Shown: positions 4,196 to 5,332 of the stretch, one piece after another | Layout of the letters: the number at the start of each line of letters is the position of its first letter | Position numbering within the stretch: the first letter of the stretch is position 1 | Assembly: GCA_905234305.1 (NCBI GenBank) | Contig: CAJOHT010000080.1 | Location: forward strand, 1-5,332 | Direction of reading: 5' to 3' | Source: an uncultured Ruminococcus sp. | GTDB lineage: Bacteria; Bacillota; Clostridia; Oscillospirales; Acutalibacteraceae | DNA: 5,332 bases | Made by a program: the position numbers and the translations under genes | The notes under the pieces: model-generated | Databases searched by the model: none | What the model was told of the DNA's origin: nothing | Seen by the model: the letters and a program-made list of their open reading frames with translations, nothing else

Positions 4196-5332
4196 AATTC
4201 TTTTGAACTAAAGGCGCGAGTAATGCAGCCAACGACCAGAACAGCGAGTAAATAAGTATTTGAACGGTACCTACAACCTCGCAGCTCGCGTAAAGGCATA
4301 ATGTCGCTACAAGCAGCAATCCCAAAATAAGCGCGATAAGCTGGATTACAATAGCGAGCGATATATTCCCTTTAATATTTATACAGCCAGCTACTCCGCG
4401 TATCATAGATGAGATTTTTCCGCGGGTACCGAGATAGGCTCTTGACTTATCCTCAGTCTGGGACTGGGCTTCCTTACATACGTTACCGAGTCCCGTCGGC
4501 AAAATCTTAATGCTTCTGAAATACAGTCCGAAGTCCTCAGCTACACGCTCGGCGGTAACATTGCAGTCGGTTGTCCTTACAAGATAGTATACTCCGCTCT
4601 GCTCGCCCTTTCTAAGCGCTTCGGCTACTTCCTTATCGGGAGTATATGTAGTTACGAACATCGAAATAAGCTCGCCCTGCTGCGCTAAATATGTTACTCT
4701 TCTTCCTTCGATAATATATTTTTCCTCATAATCCTCGGAAGGAGTATGAATATTATATTTATGTAAAAGAGTTCGGTTTCCGACAAGTACACGCTCGCCG
4801 TTTACGCGGCCGACTAATCCCATTCCATCCTCATAAAGCACGGTTTCAACCTCGGGAAGAGCGGCGTTCTGTTCCTTATTGAGCATAGAACGGTTAAATA
4901 CCGAAGCCATCGGACTGCCCGCTTCTCTGAGTATTGCCGCCGCCGCGAGAACGCTTTCGTCGGTACGGTGATTAGCGAAGGTTTTTATGCCGTCGAGCTT
5001 AACGGTTCCCTCGGGATATAAATCGGTTGCGTCAATCATAACGGCGTTCGTATCGCAGAACTGCTTTACCGAAGGATAACCCGCAACCATCGCTCCGCTC
5101 TCGTTAAGTTTTTTACAGAGCATACGCATCGGCAGGTTAACCGCGAGCAAAGTACAAATCGGAATAGCTACCGCGGTCATAACCGCTAAGGTATCCACAG
5201 CACCCGTAAACGACGTATGGATAATACCGTATAGTATAGCAACCAAAAGTGAGCATATCGCGGTTATCGGGGCGATCTTTCCCGCTAAGTCCTCGCTCGG
5301 ATCGGGCGCGTAGGAGATTTTCAGGAAGTTTG
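4194..5332 (-). CDS. P1B-type ATPase-like membrane protein with degenerate catalytic motifs (pseudo-pump), 5' end beyond the right edge
   Basis: 378 codons are visible and the frame is open to the right edge, so the start lies outside; a TTG at 5246 is internal. Counting from the first full codon, membrane segments lie at about 19-40 and 43-66, followed by the cytoplasmic P and N domains (about 80-310) and two C-terminal membrane segments (about 323-349 and 352-376). The order matches the C-terminal two-thirds of a heavy-metal P-type ATPase. The N domain is clear: DGMGLVGRVNGERVLVGN (168-185) is the P1B GxG nucleotide-pocket region. The catalytic motifs are altered. The phosphorylation motif DKTGT is DATDL (Asp100 kept), TGD is TTD (near 254-256), SEHP is AGSP, the GDGxND hinge is replaced by LGTRGKIS, and the membrane CPC/CPx is IPIC. 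Ion pumping by the usual cycle is therefore unlikely, and a regulatory or nucleotide-sensing role is an inference. It is co-transcribed with rpe. The superfamily call is firm; the function is unknown. Confidence 0.8.
   Translation of the reverse strand, partial: NFLKISYAPDPSEDLAGKIAPITAICSLLVAILYGIIHTSFTGAVDTLAVMTAVAIPICTLLAVNLPMRMLCKKLNESGAMVAGYPSVKQFCDTNAVMIDATDLYPEGTVKLDGIKTFANHRTDESVLAAAAILREAGSPMASVFNRSMLNKEQNAALPEVETVLYEDGMGLVGRVNGERVLVGNRTLLHKYNIHTPSEDYEEKYIIEGRRVTYLAQQGELISMFVTTYTPDKEVAEALRKGEQSGVYYLVRTTDCNVTAERVAEDFGLYFRSIKILPTGLGNVCKEAQSQTEDKSRAYLGTRGKISSMIRGVAGCINIKGNISLAIVIQLIALILGLLLVATLCLYASCEVVGTVQILIYSLFWSLAALLAPLVQKN

Noticed and set aside
4183..4299. N-terminal extension of rpe by 39 codons
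   Set aside because: It would run inside the preceding gene in another frame, lacks a ribosome site, and homology to Rpe begins at the ATG at 4182, which has AGGAGG 7 nt upstream.
5244..5246. TTG as the start of the pseudo-P-type ATPase
   Set aside because: The frame stays open to the window edge with a conserved-looking membrane segment upstream (IAPITAICSLLVAILYG), so this TTG is an internal Leu codon.
1..5332. CRISPR array, tRNA/rRNA genes, transposase or attachment-site duplications
   Set aside because: No regularly spaced repeats, no tRNA-like cloverleaf, no transposase or integrase motifs, and no long flanking direct repeats were seen by eye.

Overview
The window looks like the chromosome of a low-to-moderate GC Clostridia-type Firmicute, probably near the Ruminococcaceae/Oscillospiraceae. 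This placement is an inference from strong AGGAGG-type ribosome binding sites, consensus -35/-10 promoters, intrinsic terminators, a TTG start and the protein families present. Genus cannot be fixed from the sequence alone.

Layout. Positions 1-486 (minus strand) hold a two-gene operon: an FlK-like hotdog thioesterase followed, with an 11-bp overlap, by the first 34 codons of a HAD-family phosphatase that runs off the left edge. Positions 502-561 hold closely interlocked divergent promoters. The plus-strand one drives a small integral membrane protein of the HGSNAT_cat/DUF1624 acyltransferase-like family (TTG start at 573). It is followed by the universal ribosome-associated ATPase YchF (1377-2471), which has its own extended -10 promoter. 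A 372-bp AT-rich stretch (2472-2843) contains a stable hairpin whose U-rich side faces the minus strand, tiny ORFs, a possible promoter and a 28-codon cationic/hydrophobic ORF. It ends in a perfect-consensus promoter for a solitary TetR-family regulator (2844-3446). A 23-bp perfect palindrome straddles the tetR stop codon, and a bidirectional terminator separates tetR from the convergent minus-strand operon.

That operon (5332 to 3535, minus strand) has a membrane protein, cut by the right edge, followed 11 bp later by ribulose-5-phosphate 3-epimerase (rpe). The membrane protein is the most interesting item. It aligns throughout with the C-terminal two-thirds of a P1B-type (heavy-metal) P-type ATPase, yet the phosphorylation motif, the TGD loop and the GDGxND hinge are all replaced, while the GxG nucleotide-pocket motif and the membrane segments survive. 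The frame is intact, so it reads as a maintained pseudo-pump rather than a decaying gene.

YchF (translation) and Rpe (pentose phosphate pathway) are housekeeping genes. The thioesterase/HAD pair suggests removal of unwanted acyl-CoA or phosphorylated by-products. The TetR protein has no recognisable effector gene beside it.
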